A stretch of 45,813 bases of DNA, from NCBI RefSeq assembly GCF_003609645.1, contig NZ_MCIB01000015.1, forward strand, positions 1 through 45,813, in the 5' to 3' direction. Each line of letters begins with the position of its first letter. The stretch's first letter is position 1. Below, piece after piece: positions 1-7,230 of the stretch. The notes under the pieces were generated by a model. The model made no database searches. It was not told the DNA's origin and was given only the letters and a program-made list of their open reading frames with translations. The position numbers and the translations under genes were made by a program. The stretch comes from Thermohalobacter berrensis. Lineage in GTDB: Bacteria; Bacillota; Clostridia; Tissierellales; Thermohalobacteraceae.

Positions 1-19
1 ATAGCTAATTTAATATAAC

Positions 20-48
20 TTGACATATTTTAAATCCTATTTTATAAT
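20..48 (+). promoter_or_regulatory. consensus sigma-A promoter of the fructokinase leader
   Basis: TTGACA at 20-25 and TATAAT at 43-48 are separated by 17 bases, a perfect housekeeping promoter. Transcription should start near base 55 and run through the antiterminator switch before the gene at 178. Such a strong promoter fits a gene controlled by termination rather than by initiation. Confidence 0.85.
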
Positions 49-71
49 TAACCTGCAAAATGAATAATAAG

Positions 72-99
72 GGATTGTTACTGGAAAGCAGGCAAGACC
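72..99 (+). promoter_or_regulatory. RAT antiterminator site, sucrose (SacT/SacY) type
   Basis: The 28-base element begins GGATTGTTACTG and ends GCAGGCAAGACC. This closely matches, from memory, the ribonucleic antiterminator of Bacillus subtilis sacB/sacPA and differs mainly in the apical loop. A BglG/SacY-type protein binding here would stabilise this hairpin. Its last two bases overlap the left arm of the next hairpin, so the two structures exclude each other. Confidence 0.85.
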
Positions 100-147
100 C
101 AAAACAGTTTAGAGGTTAATGTACCTTTAATTGTTTTGGGCTTTTTT
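98..147 (+). terminator. leader terminator controlled by the RAT
   Basis: The arms CCCAAAACA (98-106) and TGTTTTGGG (132-140) pair perfectly and AGGT/ACCT can extend the inner stem; a run of T follows from 142. It lies between promoter and gene, so it is a conditional terminator overlapped by the RAT. Confidence 0.85.
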
Positions 148-177
148 ATTAGTTTATTTTAAGAGAGGAGTGAATTT

Positions 178-1128
178 ATGAAGGGAGTTATTTGTTTAGG
201 AGAAGCATTAATAGATTTCATACCATTAGACAACACTAACATGACTTATCAAAAATGTCCTGGTGGGGCTCCAGCAAATGTTGCAGTAGGAGTATCAAAA
301 CTAGGAGGAAAAGCTACTTTTTTAGGCAAAGTAGGAAAGGATATTTTAGGTGAATTTTTAAAGGAGACATTAGACCAAAATGGTGTAAAAACAGATTATA
401 TGTTATTTACTGAGGAAGTAAGAACAGGGTTTACTTTTGTTACTTTATCTAAGTCAGGAGAAAGAAGTTTTTCTTTTTATATTGACCCAAGTGCAGATAG
501 ATTTTTAGAAGTTAATGATATAGATGATAAGTTATTTAGAGAAAATAGGATATTACATTTTGGTTCTATATCAATGATAGATGAGCCTGCCAAAAGTGCT
601 ACAAAAAAAGCAGTAGAGCTTGCTAGAAAAGAAAATATGATTGTATCATATGACCCTAATTTACGATTAAGCCTTTGGAAGAGTAAAGAACAGGCTAAAG
701 AAACTATTATTTCTATGCTTGATAAGTGTGACGTATTAAAAATTTCAGAGGAAGAGCTTGAGTTTATAACTTGTGAAAAGGATATAGAAAATGGCATTAA
801 GAAGATTGAAAAATATGATATACCTCTAATTTTTATAACAATGGGAGATAAGGGAAGTTACTTTAAATTCAAAGATGAAATAATTAAGGTACCTGCTATG
901 AAAGTAGAAACTGTTGATACAACTGGAGCAGGAGATGCCTTTGTTTCAGGAATCTTATATTGTTTAAATGAAAGTGAAAAACAATTAAATGAATTAACTT
1001 CAGATGAAATAAAACAAATAGCTAAATTTGCTAGTGTATCAGGGGGATTAGCTGCCTCCACTAAGGGTGCTATGACTTCCCTTCCAACATTAAAGCAAGT
1101 AAAAGAAATTTTAAATTCTACTAAATAG
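178..1128 (+). CDS. scrK: fructokinase, PfkB family
   Basis: Predicted to phosphorylate fructose with ATP to fructose 6-phosphate in the cytoplasm, the usual step after sucrose 6-phosphate hydrolysis. The 316 residues match the usual length of PfkB sugar kinases. The N-terminal GGAPANVAVG motif (residues 29-38) and the C-terminal DTTGAGDAF motif (247-255, catalytic Asp253) are present. A GAGAGGAG ribosome site precedes ATG 178. The promoter and sucrose-type RAT upstream, and the terminator directly after the stop, make this a single-gene, substrate-induced unit. No sucrose permease, hydrolase or SacT/SacY-type antiterminator lies in the window, so these must be elsewhere. Fructokinase is preferred over other PfkB sugars mainly because of the RAT. 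Confidence 0.87.
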   Translation: MKGVICLGEALIDFIPLDNTNMTYQKCPGGAPANVAVGVSKLGGKATFLGKVGKDILGEFLKETLDQNGVKTDYMLFTEEVRTGFTFVTLSKSGERSFSFYIDPSADRFLEVNDIDDKLFRENRILHFGSISMIDEPAKSATKKAVELARKENMIVSYDPNLRLSLWKSKEQAKETIISMLDKCDVLKISEEELEFITCEKDIENGIKKIEKYDIPLIFITMGDKGSYFKFKDEIIKVPAMKVETVDTTGAGDAFVSGILYCLNESEKQLNELTSDEIKQIAKFASVSGGLAASTKGAMTSLPTLKQVKEILNSTK

Positions 1129-1150
1129 CCGGCATTTCAGCCGGCTTTTT
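1127..1150 (+). terminator. terminator after scrK
   Basis: AGCCGGC (1127-1133) and GCCGGCT (1140-1146) form a perfect 7-bp GC-rich stem followed by five T. The stem overlaps the stop codon. Confidence 0.9.
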
Positions 1151-1331
1151 ATTGACATTAGAACCATTATAAAAAAATAAAGGAATTTTAAGGAAGTTAA
1201 TAGAAGTAATAAACAATAAAGGATAAAAATGAGATGAAAAGAAAAGAATGTGAGAGTTATTTTAAAATTTTTGAGGATTACGCCCAATTATTGAGAATAT
1301 ATGAGAATGTATAAGTATATACAACATAATG

Positions 1332-1401
1332 TGTGTTATTGTATACAAATACACAATATCCGTATTTAATGATTGTATATTGGTTTTGTAGCTTTTATAG
1401 A
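1332..1401 (+). promoter_or_regulatory. palindromic operator candidate and promoter before the betaine transporter
   Basis: The 320 bases between scrK and opuCA hold no ORF with a ribosome site. They contain a dyad centred at 1343/1344: core TTGTATACAA (1339-1348) flanked by TGTG (1332-1335) and CACA (1352-1355). A possible promoter follows, TTGTAT at 1373-1378 and TATAGA at 1396-1401 with a 17-base spacer. TGTATA-like half-sites recur around 1308 and 1375. This is where a repressor could act; the protein is unknown, and GbsR/OpcR-type control in Bacillus is only an analogy. Confidence 0.5.
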
Positions 1402-1448
1402 ACAATGGTAAAATAAACAAATGCATTATGGTGTAAAGGAGGATGCGG

Positions 1449-2549
1449 ATGATTAGGTTCGAGAATGTATCGAAGGTATATGAAGATGGTTTTAAAGCAA
1501 TAGATAATATGAATTTACATATTAAAAAAGGAGAACTTCTAGTATTAATTGGGCCCAGTGGATGTGGAAAGACTACAACAATGAAGATGATAAATCGTTT
1601 GATTGAGCCAACTGAAGGTAAGATATTTATTGATAATAAAGAAATAAGTAAGATTAACCCAGTTGAGCTTCGTAGAAATATAGGCTATGTAATCCAACAG
1701 ATTGGACTTTTACCCCATATGACTATAGGAGAGAATGTAGCTTTAGTCCCTAAGTTAAAAAAGTGGGACGAAAAAAAATATATGAAAAGGGTAAAAGAAT
1801 TATTAGATTTAGTAGGTTTAGAGCCAAATATTTATATTAATAGATATCCTGCCGAATTAAGCGGTGGCCAACAGCAAAGGGTTGGTGTAATTCGTGCACT
1901 TGCAGCAGACCCTCCTATCATATTAATGGATGAGCCTTTCAGTGCGTTAGATCCTATCAGCCGTGAGCAATTACAAGATGAACTTGTTAGATTACAGGAA
2001 GAAATTAATAAAACAATTGTGTTTGTAACTCATGATATGGATGAAGCATTAAAAATAGCAGATAGAATATGTATTATGAAGGAAGGTAAAATTGTCCAAC
2101 TTGATAAACCTGAGAAGATTTTACAAAATCCAGCAAATGACTTTGTAAAAAACTTTATTGGTGAGGAAAGACTAGAGAGAAGTAATGTTTTACCTTCCAT
2201 TAATGATGTATTAGTAGAGCCAATGACTATAGAACCTAACCAGACATTGAAAAATGCAGTTGGTAAAATGAGAAAGTATAATATGGATAATCTAATTGTA
2301 GTAGATATGAATGGTAATTACTTAGGTGTAGTAAATATATGGGATATTGAAGAAAAATTCCAGGATAATAAGTTATTAGTAAAAGATGTTATGAAACCTA
2401 TCCCATCAGTAAATGAAAACCAAAACTTAAATGAAGTAATAACTTTAATGAGGAAAGAAAATTTAAGTAATGTTCCAGTTATAAAAGATAAGGGACAATT
2501 AAAAGGAATAATTACCCATGCTAGTGTTGTAGAAAAAATAGTATGTTGA
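1449..2549 (+). CDS. opuCA: glycine betaine/choline-type ABC importer, ATPase with CBS domains
   Basis: This ATPase would drive uptake of a compatible solute such as glycine betaine, carnitine or choline. The 366 residues carry Walker A GPSGCGKTT (35-43), the signature LSGGQQQR near 138 and Walker B ILMDEP. Two CBS repeats follow from about residue 250 to the end, as in OpuCA/OpuBA, where they sense ionic strength or cyclic di-AMP. ATG 1449 is preferred to ATG 1443 because the AAAGGAGG site ends at 1442, leaving six bases to 1449 and none to 1443. It is the first gene of a three-gene operon with the permease and binding protein. The substrate cannot be fixed from sequence alone. Confidence 0.88.
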   Translation: MIRFENVSKVYEDGFKAIDNMNLHIKKGELLVLIGPSGCGKTTTMKMINRLIEPTEGKIFIDNKEISKINPVELRRNIGYVIQQIGLLPHMTIGENVALVPKLKKWDEKKYMKRVKELLDLVGLEPNIYINRYPAELSGGQQQRVGVIRALAADPPIILMDEPFSALDPISREQLQDELVRLQEEINKTIVFVTHDMDEALKIADRICIMKEGKIVQLDKPEKILQNPANDFVKNFIGEERLERSNVLPSINDVLVEPMTIEPNQTLKNAVGKMRKYNMDNLIVVDMNGNYLGVVNIWDIEEKFQDNKLLVKDVMKPIPSVNENQNLNEVITLMRKENLSNVPVIKDKGQLKGIITHASVVEKIVC

Positions 2550-2605
2550 CATTAAATACAAACAATCCTTTTATTGAACAAAACTAAATAGAAGGGAGTT
2601 TTCGC

Positions 2606-3256
2606 ATGGAAAAAATTATAGCCAGTATTAAAGATATTTTAGTAGCAAGATGGCCCCAAATTTTAGATGGAACTTTAGGACATATCCAATTAACTTTAAT
2701 AGCCCTCTTCTTTGCTGTTTTAATAGCTGTTCCATTAGGAATATTTCTTACAAGACATAGAAAGTTTGCTGACCCTATTATTGGAGTAACTTCCGTATTT
2801 CAAACTATACCGAGTCTTGCCCTTTTAGGATTTATGATACCTATTCTAGGAATAGGTAAGGTTCCTGCCGTTGTAGCTTTAACAATTTATGGATTATTAC
2901 CTATATTAAGAAACACTTATACTGGAATAATTGGCGTAGATAAAGGAGTAATAGAAGCAGGCGTAGGTATGGGAATGACCTCAAGACAGATTTTATTTAT
3001 GATTGAAATACCTATGGCATTATCAGTGATAATGGCTGGAGTAAGAACAGCTTCAGTTTTAATTGTTGGAGTCGGTACATTAGCTTCACTAATTGGCGCT
3101 GGTGGACTTGGAGATTTAATCTTTAGAGGAATTGCTACAGCAACAACAAGTCTAATACTGGCAGGAGCTGTTCCAGCTGCAATCTTAGCTTTAACATTCG
3201 ACTATGTTTTAAAATCAATTGAATTTAAAGTAACTCCTAGAGGATTAAAGAAATAA
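2606..3256 (+). CDS. opuCB: glycine betaine/choline-type ABC importer, permease
   Basis: A 216-residue integral membrane protein of the BPD transport family, with about five or six hydrophobic segments and the family-typical region around LASLIGAGGLGDLIFRG that contacts the ATPase. Its length matches OpuCB/OpuCD. GAAGGGAG precedes ATG 2606, and the gene lies 56 bases after the ATPase. Many opuC-type operons carry two permease genes, one on each side of the binding protein; here the downstream one is absent, so this protein would have to work as a homodimer. The substrate assignment comes from the neighbours. Confidence 0.87.
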   Translation: MEKIIASIKDILVARWPQILDGTLGHIQLTLIALFFAVLIAVPLGIFLTRHRKFADPIIGVTSVFQTIPSLALLGFMIPILGIGKVPAVVALTIYGLLPILRNTYTGIIGVDKGVIEAGVGMGMTSRQILFMIEIPMALSVIMAGVRTASVLIVGVGTLASLIGAGGLGDLIFRGIATATTSLILAGAVPAAILALTFDYVLKSIEFKVTPRGLKK

Positions 3257-3349
3257 ACTTTATCAAAATTAATATACATATTTTAGTGAAGTATTTTTAG
3301 GAAAAGGAAAGTAATTAAAGTTTTTATATAACAACAAAGGAGGGATTTT

Positions 3350-4249
3350 ATGAAAAAAATATCTTTGTTTTTAGTTTTCGTTCTTCTAATGGGTAGTATT
3401 GTTGGCTGTTCAACAGCCCAAGGATCAGAGGACAAAATTGTAATAGGTGGGAAAAACTTTACTGAACAAGAGATATTAACCCATTTACTTGCAGTTTTAA
3501 TCGAAAATAAAACAGATTTAGAAGTAGAGGCTAAACCATACTTAGGAGGAACTAATGTAGTAGCTAAGGCTGTAGAATCGGGAGATCTTGACCTTTATGT
3601 AGAATATACTGGAACAATGCTTTTAAGTATCTTAGGTTTAAAGGATGAGGATATTAGTAATCCTGATAAAGTGTATAATAAAGTGAAAAAAATATATGAT
3701 GAAGAAAAAGATTTAGCTGTATTAGAACCGCTTGGGTTTAATAATACATATGCTTTAGCAATGAAAAAAGAGAAAGCTGAAGAACTTGGAATCAAAACTT
3801 ACTCTGATCTTGTAAAACATGCTTCTAATTTAGTATTAGCTTGTACACAGGAGTTTGCTGAAAGACCTGATGGATATAAAGGGTTGAAAAAGACTTATGG
3901 AATGGAATTTAAAGATGTAAAAGGGATGGACCCTGGATTAACATATAAAGCTGTTCGAGATGATAAGGTTGATGTAAACACAGCTTTTGCAACTGATGGA
4001 AGAATACCAGCCTTTGGGTTAAAAGTATTAAAAGATGACAAAAACTTCTTCCCACCATATCATGCTGTTCCAGTAGTAAGAAAGGATACATTAGAAAAAT
4101 ATCCTGAACTTAAAGATATTATTAATTCTTTAGCAGGTAAGCTAGATGACAGTACAATGGCTAAACTTAATGCACAAGTAGACATTGAAAAGAAAGATGC
4201 TAGAGAAGTTGCCCGTGAATGGCTAAAATCAGAAGGATTAATTGATTAA
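3350..4249 (+). CDS. opuCC: glycine betaine/choline-type binding lipoprotein
   Basis: An extracellular solute-binding protein of the OpuAC/OsmF type, 299 residues. A lipoprotein signal peptide ends in IVGC, giving lipid-modified Cys20. The mature part begins with the family-typical KIVIGGKNFTEQEIL and contains the YLGGTN and VEYTGT segments of quaternary-amine binding proteins. AAAGGAGGG precedes ATG 3350. It is the last gene of the operon and is followed by a strong terminator. It would capture the solute outside the membrane and deliver it to the permease at 2606. Confidence 0.88.
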   Translation: MKKISLFLVFVLLMGSIVGCSTAQGSEDKIVIGGKNFTEQEILTHLLAVLIENKTDLEVEAKPYLGGTNVVAKAVESGDLDLYVEYTGTMLLSILGLKDEDISNPDKVYNKVKKIYDEEKDLAVLEPLGFNNTYALAMKKEKAEELGIKTYSDLVKHASNLVLACTQEFAERPDGYKGLKKTYGMEFKDVKGMDPGLTYKAVRDDKVDVNTAFATDGRIPAFGLKVLKDDKNFFPPYHAVPVVRKDTLEKYPELKDIINSLAGKLDDSTMAKLNAQVDIEKKDAREVAREWLKSEGLID

Positions 4250-4266
4250 TAGAGAATAATCAAGAG

Positions 4267-4292
4267 CGTCCGATTTATCGGACGTTTTTTTA
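4267..4292 (+). terminator. terminator of the opuC-type operon
   Basis: CGTCCGA (4267-4273) and TCGGACG (4278-4284) form a perfect stem with a TTTA loop, followed by eight T-rich bases. Confidence 0.92.
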
Positions 4293-4377
4293 TAACACAT
4301 AAAAAATTATAATCAAATAAAAATTTGGAATAAAATATAATTTTCGTTATCTGTTTCAAAAAAGTCAACCTTGAGAA

Positions 4378-4408
4378 TCTTCTATTTTTAATAGAAGACT
4401 TTTTTATT
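4378..4408 (+). terminator. second hairpin with T tract before fprA
   Basis: TCTTCTATT (4378-4386) and AATAGAAGA (4390-4398) form a 9-bp stem followed by CTTTTTTATT. An A-rich stretch near 4358-4364 could extend the stem against these T bases. It is a backup terminator for the previous operon or an attenuator in the flavodiiron leader; the sequence does not decide. Apart from this and the terminator at 4267, the 4250-4516 gap shows nothing. Confidence 0.6.
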
Positions 4409-4516
4409 ATGGACAGCTTATATTTGAACAAAACCCTAGAACAATTAATAATAATTTTTACAATAATAGAGATAATAATACTGGAAATGAAGTCCCATAT
4501 ATTAAGGAGGTTTATA

Positions 4517-5710
4517 TTGTTGGAAGCTGTAAAAGTAAGTGAAAATGTGTATTGGGTTGGAGTAAATGATAGAAAGCTAGAATTATTTGAGAATCTTTGG
4601 CCACTTCCCTATGGAGTAGCATATAATTCATATATTATTGATGATGAAAAAGTTACGTTAATAGATACTGTTGAAGAAGGTCAATTAAATCAGTATATGA
4701 AAGAAATAAAAGAAATAATAGGTGATAATAGAGGGATTGATTATTTAATTGTTAACCATATGGAGCCAGACCATTCAGGACTGATAGAAGCTTTAGTTAA
4801 AGAATTTCCTAATATTAAGTTAGTAGGTAACAAGAAAACGATTGAAATGATGGAAAGCTTTTTTGGTATTACAAATAATACATATGAAGTTAAAGAGGGA
4901 GATGTGATAGATTTAGGGAAACATAGATTAAAATTTTATACCACTCCTATGGTACATTGGCCAGAATCAATGGTGGCATATGAGGAAACAGAAAAGATGC
5001 TTTTTTCTTCTGATGCCTTTGGTAGTTTTGGAACTTTAGATGGGGGAATTTTTGATGATGAAGTAGAGTTAGATTTTTTTGAAGGGGAAATGAGAAGATA
5101 TTATTCAAATATTGTAGGAAAATATGGTGGTGCTGTTCAAAGAGCTTTTACGAAATTGAAAGATTTAGATATTAAAAGAATTTGTCCAAGTCATGGTCCA
5201 ATTTGGAGGTCATATCCAGAAAAGGTTTTAGAATTATATGATAAATGGAGTAAATATGAAGGTGAGGAAGGGGTAGTTATTGTATATGGAACTATGTATG
5301 GCAATACAGCTAAAATTGCTGAATCAATAGGAAGAGCTATAACACAAAAGGGAATTAAAAATGTAAAAATATACGATGCTTCAAAAACACATTCTTCTTT
5401 TATTATAAGTGATATATGGAAATACAAGGGGCTTATTATAGGTAGTAGTACATATGATGCTACACTTTTTCCTCCAGTTGAATCACTAATCTCAAAACTA
5501 CAGAACAAAGGAATTAAAAATAAAATCGTTGGAATTTTTGGAACATATGGATGGAGCGGTGGTTCACTTAAGAAATTAAAAGAATTTGTTAATAGTATAG
5601 ATTGTCAACTTGCTTATAAACCATTAGATATAAAGCACTCACCAAATGAAAGTGCTATAAATGAATGTATTAAACTAGCAGAAGATTTGGTAAATAGGTT
5701 AAGAAAATAG
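4517..5710 (+). CDS. fprA: flavodiiron protein (oxygen/NO reductase)
   Basis: A class A flavodiiron protein that reduces O2 to water, or NO to N2O, in the cytoplasm, protecting anaerobes. The N-terminal metallo-beta-lactamase domain keeps the diiron ligands: H81-x-E83-x-D85, H147, D166 and H226. The C-terminal flavodoxin domain begins near residue 252 with the FMN loop GTMYGNT. The open frame extends upstream to 4409, but AAGGAGG at 4504-4510 points to TTG 4517 (or TTG 4520), giving 397 residues, the normal family length. No rubredoxin or electron-donor gene is adjacent. Confidence 0.92.
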   Translation: MLEAVKVSENVYWVGVNDRKLELFENLWPLPYGVAYNSYIIDDEKVTLIDTVEEGQLNQYMKEIKEIIGDNRGIDYLIVNHMEPDHSGLIEALVKEFPNIKLVGNKKTIEMMESFFGITNNTYEVKEGDVIDLGKHRLKFYTTPMVHWPESMVAYEETEKMLFSSDAFGSFGTLDGGIFDDEVELDFFEGEMRRYYSNIVGKYGGAVQRAFTKLKDLDIKRICPSHGPIWRSYPEKVLELYDKWSKYEGEEGVVIVYGTMYGNTAKIAESIGRAITQKGIKNVKIYDASKTHSSFIISDIWKYKGLIIGSSTYDATLFPPVESLISKLQNKGIKNKIVGIFGTYGWSGGSLKKLKEFVNSIDCQLAYKPLDIKHSPNESAINECIKLAEDLVNRLRK

Positions 5711-5720
5711 AAATTATAAA

Positions 5721-5757
5721 AGCAGCCATTAGGCTGCTTAAACTATATATTTTTTCT
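5721..5757. terminator. bidirectional terminator between fprA and the minus-strand gene
   Basis: AGCAGCC (5721-5727) and GGCTGCT (5732-5738) pair perfectly around ATTA. T-rich bases lie a short way downstream on the plus strand, and on the minus strand TTTT follows directly, so it can serve both converging genes. Confidence 0.8.
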
Positions 5758-6192
5758 GATGTTATCAATTGCCCTTTCAAGAATATCATCTAAATCACCT
5801 TTTATTTGAGGAGTTTTTATATTTGGATTATTTAAACTTCCTCCATTGTCATCTATTATTTGTTTTGCTCTATCTTGATTACTGCTTTCGATGTCTACAA
5901 CTACCTTGCAATTTACATTAGTTACCTCGTCAATACCACCCATACCACTAACCATAGGGTCTGCAGCAGTTAATGGTGCTTTACTCCTATCAATTAAAGT
6001 TTCTTCACCAGAGTTTAGAGTTAAATCTGATAGACTTGGTCCTGTTTCTGTACCAGCAAGATTTCTTTCGATATTTCTATCACTTATATAATGGTCATTA
6101 ATGTCATAGTATGCTTTGAAGCCTTCTTTTCTAAGTTGTTCTACAGTATTTCTAGCATTTTTTATATTATTAAAAAACCCTTCGATTCTCAT
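5743..6192 (-). CDS. uncharacterised 149-aa protein, possibly stress-related
   Basis: I do not recognise a named family. The soluble 149-residue product starts with GFFNNIKNARNTVEQLRKEGF and has a similar beta-alpha pattern near residues 95-117 (CKVVVDI then DRAKQIIDDNGG). The two halves are joined by a Gly/Ser/Asp-rich linker with a GMGG turn. This resembles the small YflT/17M-like general stress proteins, but the match is weak. GGAGG in front of ATG at 6192 supports expression. The gene converges on fprA, shares its terminator, and is 136 bases downstream of the NlpC/P60-like gene on the same strand. Confidence 0.75.
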   Translation of the reverse strand: MRIEGFFNNIKNARNTVEQLRKEGFKAYYDINDHYISDRNIERNLAGTETGPSLSDLTLNSGEETLIDRSKAPLTAADPMVSGMGGIDEVTNVNCKVVVDIESSNQDRAKQIIDDNGGSLNNPNIKTPQIKGDLDDILERAIDNIRKNI

Positions 6193-6328
6193 AATAATCC
6201 TCCAATTAAAAGTTATTAATTTATTTAAAATTTAATTATAAATATATTTTTTTCATATGGGAATATCTTTATACAAATTATTTTGGAGGATTTTATTAAG
6301 CTTAAAAGTTAACTATTAAATAAAAGGT

Positions 6329-6772
6329 TTATAGTTTTTTATCAATTAATCTTACTGCTCCTCTAAATCTTCTTCTCCAGGGTCTGTTTAGTCTACTAAT
6401 TAATAAACCCTTTCTAGGTGCCATATGGGCAAATTCTCTGTCATTAATCATAACTCCAGTATGAGTAATTATGTTTCTTTTTACTGCAAAGTAGACTAAA
6501 TCTAATGGTTGTAGTTCATTTATTTTTACTTCATTACTACAAAAATTTCTTATGGCTCTTATATATCTTTCAGGATCTTTTTTATACCAGTCTCTTTCAA
6601 TAGGTTTACCATCATCACTAGGTATATTTATTCCAAATTCTTTATAAAATAATACTAGAAAGCCTAAACAATCTAAACCTTCATCTAATGAGCGACCATT
6701 GTGTACAAATTTTACATTTTTAAACTTAGGTAATATTTTTCTTATCTCTTCCTCATAATACTCCTTATTCAC
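6329..6772 (-). CDS. NlpC/P60-type cysteine peptidase-like protein
   Basis: A 147-residue protein of the NlpC/P60 fold. Cys35 lies in the DCLGF motif that opens the catalytic helix, and H104 (ITHTGVM) and H116 (FAHMAP) are the catalytic-histidine candidates. It has no signal peptide, membrane segment or cell-wall-binding repeats, so it is either cytoplasmic or exported by an unusual route; stand-alone NlpC/P60 domains also occur in phage tails, but no phage gene is nearby. The start is GTG 6772, preceded by AGGAGG on the minus strand. A terminator-like hairpin (6795-6820) directly abuts this ribosome site. Its position downstream of a sigma-K-like promoter hints at a spore-stage role; this is inference. 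Confidence 0.75.
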   Translation of the reverse strand: MNKEYYEEEIRKILPKFKNVKFVHNGRSLDEGLDCLGFLVLFYKEFGINIPSDDGKPIERDWYKKDPERYIRAIRNFCSNEVKINELQPLDLVYFAVKRNIITHTGVMINDREFAHMAPRKGLLISRLNRPWRRRFRGAVRLIDKKL

Positions 6773-6784
6773 AAAATCGCCTCC

Positions 6785-6820
6785 TAAAAAAGATATAAGG
6801 ATCCAAAAAAGGATCCTTAT
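6785..6820 (-). terminator. minus-strand hairpin with T tract, directly before the NlpC/P60-like gene
   Basis: ATAAGGATCC (6795-6804) and GGATCCTTAT (6811-6820) form a 10-bp perfect stem with a six-base loop. On the minus strand it is followed by ATCTTTTTTA and then at once by the AGGAGG site of the next gene. It would end the transcript of the 31-aa gene and make expression of the NlpC/P60-like gene depend on read-through. Confidence 0.8.
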
Positions 6821-6906
6821 GTTACTAAATCTTTCTATGTTTGGTTACCTTAAAAGGATTATTGGTGTATCTTTTGTGTAGTTTAAATCTCTTTTTTTAT
6901 GTTAAT

Positions 6907-7002
6907 TTAGTACTTGTAGAAATAAGGATAGCAGAACAGAATCACTAGAAGTAAAAAGAAAAATAGAAGTTCACTACCATCGTCATATCCACCGTAACCC
7001 AT
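6907..7002 (-). CDS. 31-aa YjcZ-like sporulation membrane protein
   Basis: A small ORF of 31 codons. The product starts MGYGGYDDG, a glycine/tyrosine-rich head typical of YjcZ/YhfH-like tiny Firmicutes proteins, followed by one hydrophobic segment (residues 12-24) and an aromatic tail ending FYKY. AGAGGTG precedes the ATG at 7002. A sigma-K-like promoter lies about 50 bases upstream on the same strand and a hairpin terminator lies downstream. I infer a late mother-cell protein in the spore envelope; the biochemical role of this family is unknown. Confidence 0.8.
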   Translation of the reverse strand: MGYGGYDDGSELLFFFLLLVILFCYPYFYKY

Positions 7003-7049
7003 ATAAACACCTCTTTATAAAATATTTTAGGATCTTTTTAATCCTATTT

Positions 7050-7078
7050 TAATATATGAATAAATTTGATATAGTGTG
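7050..7078 (-). promoter_or_regulatory. sigma-K-like promoter of the 31-aa gene
   Basis: On the minus strand the sequence reads CACA (7078-7075), 16 bases, then CATATATTA (7058-7050). This fits the Bacillus sigma-K consensus mACm-N16/17-CATAnnnTA. The predicted start near 7043 leaves a leader of about 40 bases. Short AT-rich motifs match by chance, so this rests on position and on the YjcZ-like product. Confidence 0.55.
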
Positions 7079-7140
7079 AATTTTAGTAAATTTTTTATCT
7101 ATATTATATTTTCACTAAGTTGAAAGATTACTTAAATATA

Positions 7141-7169
7141 TTGATTTTAGATTTTCTATATGTTATAAT
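7141..7169 (+). promoter_or_regulatory. sigma-A promoter of pheB-hom
   Basis: TTGATT (7141-7146) and TATAAT (7164-7169) are spaced by 17 bases. Transcription would begin near 7176. Confidence 0.75.
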
Positions 7170-7196
7170 CTTTTTTAATTCTTATTTAAAAACACA

Positions 7197-7215
7197 TGTC
7201 CGCAAATGACGGACA
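7197..7215 (+). promoter_or_regulatory. inverted repeat in the pheB-hom leader
   Basis: TGTCCG (7197-7202) and CGGACA (7210-7215) flank a seven-base loop just ahead of the GGGGGA ribosome site (7221-7226). It lies about 20 bases inside the transcript, with no T tract, so it is an operator or an RNA hairpin affecting translation. PheB/ThrR-type autoregulation is possible. Confidence 0.5.
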
Positions 7216-7230
7216 AAATAGGGGGATAAA

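Noticed and set aside
1152-1174. Promoter TTGACA at 1152 after scrK
   Set aside because: No -10 at acceptable spacing; the nearest TATA-like bases are only 9-11 bases away.
4409-4516. N-terminal extension of the flavodiiron gene to ATG 4409
   Set aside because: The extra 36 codons lie next to a hairpin, have no ribosome site and are hydrophobic residues not seen in the family; AAGGAGG at 4504-4510 points to TTG 4517 or 4520.
6329-7002. Prophage remnant around the NlpC/P60-like gene
   Set aside because: No tail, capsid, integrase or lysis gene lies nearby, and the neighbours look like ordinary sporulation and stress genes.
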